Origin: Desulfuromonadales bacterium C00003107
Lineage (GTDB): Bacteria; Desulfobacterota; Desulfuromonadia; Desulfuromonadales; Syntrophotaleaceae
Length of the DNA: 5,983 nucleotides
Direction: 5' to 3'
Assembly: GCA_001751225.1 (NCBI GenBank)
Contig: MAXT01000090.1
Location: 1 to 5,983, forward strand
Shown here: positions 5,195 to 5,983 of the stretch, in pieces
Layout of the letters: each line of letters begins with the position of its first letter
Position numbering within the stretch: the first letter of the stretch is position 1
Made by a program: the position numbers and the translations under genes
The notes under the pieces: generated by a model
Seen by the model: the letters and a program-made list of their open reading frames with translations, nothing else
Told to the model about the DNA's origin: nothing
Databases searched by the model: none

Positions 5195-5707
5195 ATGTCT
5201 GAATTAATCAAAAATGGGGATACCATTACCGTCAACTACACCGGCAAATTCGAAGACGGTAATGTTTTCGATTCCTCTGAAGGCAAAGAGCCTCTCAAGT
5301 TCACCGTTGGCTCCGGTCAACTCATCAAAGGCTTTGACGATGCGGTGATCGGTTTGATCGCCGGTGATAAGAAGACCGTCACCATGGCTCCCGCTGATGC
5401 TTATGGCGAGCTTCAGGATGGAATGATTATCGACATTCCCAAGAGCCAGATTCCCGAGGATATGAAGCTTGAGATTGGTCAGCGCCTGCATCTGCGCGAT
5501 CCTCAAGGTCAGCCGGTACCGGCGATGGTGGCTGAAATTACCGAAGAATCGGTCAAAATGGACGCCAATCATCCCATGGCGGGCAAAACCCTGATCTTTG
5601 ATCTGGAAGTCGTTGAAACTGGCCTGGAGGCTGATGCGCCTTCCTGTGGTGAAGGCGGCGAAGGCGACGAAGGCGGCCATGTTTGCACCGGTTGCGGCAA
5701 ACATTAA
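5195..5707 (+). CDS. slyD: SlyD-like FKBP-type peptidyl-prolyl cis-trans isomerase with metal-binding tail
   Basis: This is a 170-aa cytoplasmic prolyl isomerase/chaperone. The start is fixed by AAGGAG at 5182-5187, 7 bases before the ATG. FKBP-core motifs are VNYTG (13-17), FDSSEG (25-30), GQLIKGFDDAVIGLIAGDKK (41-60), AYG (69-71) and DANHPMAGKTLIFDLEVVE (123-141). The inserted chaperone domain occupies about 72-122. The C-terminus (149-170) is a short Gly/Glu-rich tail with Cys151, His162, Cys164, Cys167 and His170, including a CTGC motif, which fits metal binding. In E. coli, SlyD uses a longer His/Cys-rich tail to bind nickel and aid hydrogenase maturation; a similar role here is inference. 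It follows its tail-less paralogue after 148 bases and is closed by an intrinsic terminator. Confidence 0.93.
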   Translation: MSELIKNGDTITVNYTGKFEDGNVFDSSEGKEPLKFTVGSGQLIKGFDDAVIGLIAGDKKTVTMAPADAYGELQDGMIIDIPKSQIPEDMKLEIGQRLHLRDPQGQPVPAMVAEITEESVKMDANHPMAGKTLIFDLEVVETGLEADAPSCGEGGEGDEGGHVCTGCGKH

Positions 5708-5726
5708 ATTTAAAAAGCATCAACTG

Positions 5727-5767
5727 AAAAGCCGGGCTTCCTGTCGAAGGGAAGACCGGCTTTTTTT
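5727..5767 (+). terminator. Intrinsic terminator after slyD
   Basis: AAAAGCCGG (5727-5735) pairs with CCGGCTTTT (5756-5764). After one mismatch an inner CTTCC/GGAAG stem continues, with loop TGTCGAAG. A seven-T run spans 5761-5767. It begins 20 bases after the slyD stop. The A-tract before the stem makes it potentially bidirectional. Confidence 0.92.
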
Positions 5768-5983
5768 GTTCGACCAAGGCAAGTCCCGAGATGGGAATGA
5801 AATTTGTAATCGGTTTAAGTCTGTTACGATGGCTGTTTTCGCTTAAACTCCATATTGGATAGATAAATAGCAGGTTCGACCTGCCAGGGGTTTTGCTTTT
5901 AGGGGCGAAGGTATGCACAGGGTTTGTCGAGGACCTGAACCTAGTGCTGCGATGTAGTTTGAGGGCGTATTGTGCTCTTATCC
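5768..5983. other. Non-coding right end with two small inverted repeats
   Basis: I see no credible gene in these 216 bases. Two dyads are visible. GTTTAAG (5813-5819) pairs with CTTAAAC (5842-5848). GCAGGT-TCG-ACCTGC (5870-5884) is a perfect 6-bp hairpin with a 3-base centre. They may belong to the control region of a gene beyond the right edge, but nothing here proves it. Confidence 0.5.

Noticed and set aside
5204..5704. Reverse-strand open frame opposite slyD
   Set aside because: It is an antisense shadow of a strongly conserved FKBP/SlyD gene.

Overview
The window looks like chromosomal DNA from an anaerobic bacterium, plausibly a delta-proteobacterium of the Desulfuromonas/Pelobacter/Geobacter type. 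That guess rests on a WtpABC-type tungstate/molybdate transporter in a Gram-negative-looking context, two SlyD-type prolyl isomerases, moderate GC content and dispersed repeats of the CGCAGAG family. It is an inference from gene style, not a species identification.

Layout. Positions 1-2270 hold a tightly packed plus-strand operon. It contains the C-terminal part of a WtpA-like oxyanion-binding protein cut by the window edge, the membrane permease WtpB, and the ATPase WtpC, which overlaps wtpB by 4 bases. Positions 2279-2832 carry a tandem array: four 80-bp imperfect hairpin elements separated by three identical 78-bp spacers, in exact 158-bp register. Positions 2867-3844 encode a second, complete WtpA paralogue with its own signal peptide and ribosome binding site, closed by a strong intrinsic terminator (3874-3915). 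Positions 3916-4560 have no convincing intact gene; they hold a possible decayed reverse-strand coding fragment and a 16-bp inverted repeat just upstream of the next gene. Positions 4573-5707 encode two paralogous SlyD-like FKBP peptidyl-prolyl isomerases/chaperones. Only the second has a Cys/His/Gly metal-binding tail, and it is followed by an intrinsic terminator (5727-5767). Positions 5768-5983 are non-coding apart from small inverted repeats.

How the genes work together. WtpA captures tungstate or molybdate in the periplasm and WtpB/WtpC import it for molybdopterin or tungstopterin enzymes. The second WtpA could feed the same permease, but a key position differs from the first copy: Ala replaces the Glu of the DYxxEYxS motif. 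It may therefore have altered affinity or a different ligand. The SlyD pair probably forms a separate protein-folding/metal-handling unit.

The window is largely ordinary in gene content. The items most worth a second look are the homogenised repeat array lying between two WtpA paralogues and the binding-site change in the second paralogue. I do not see a clearly new biological system.
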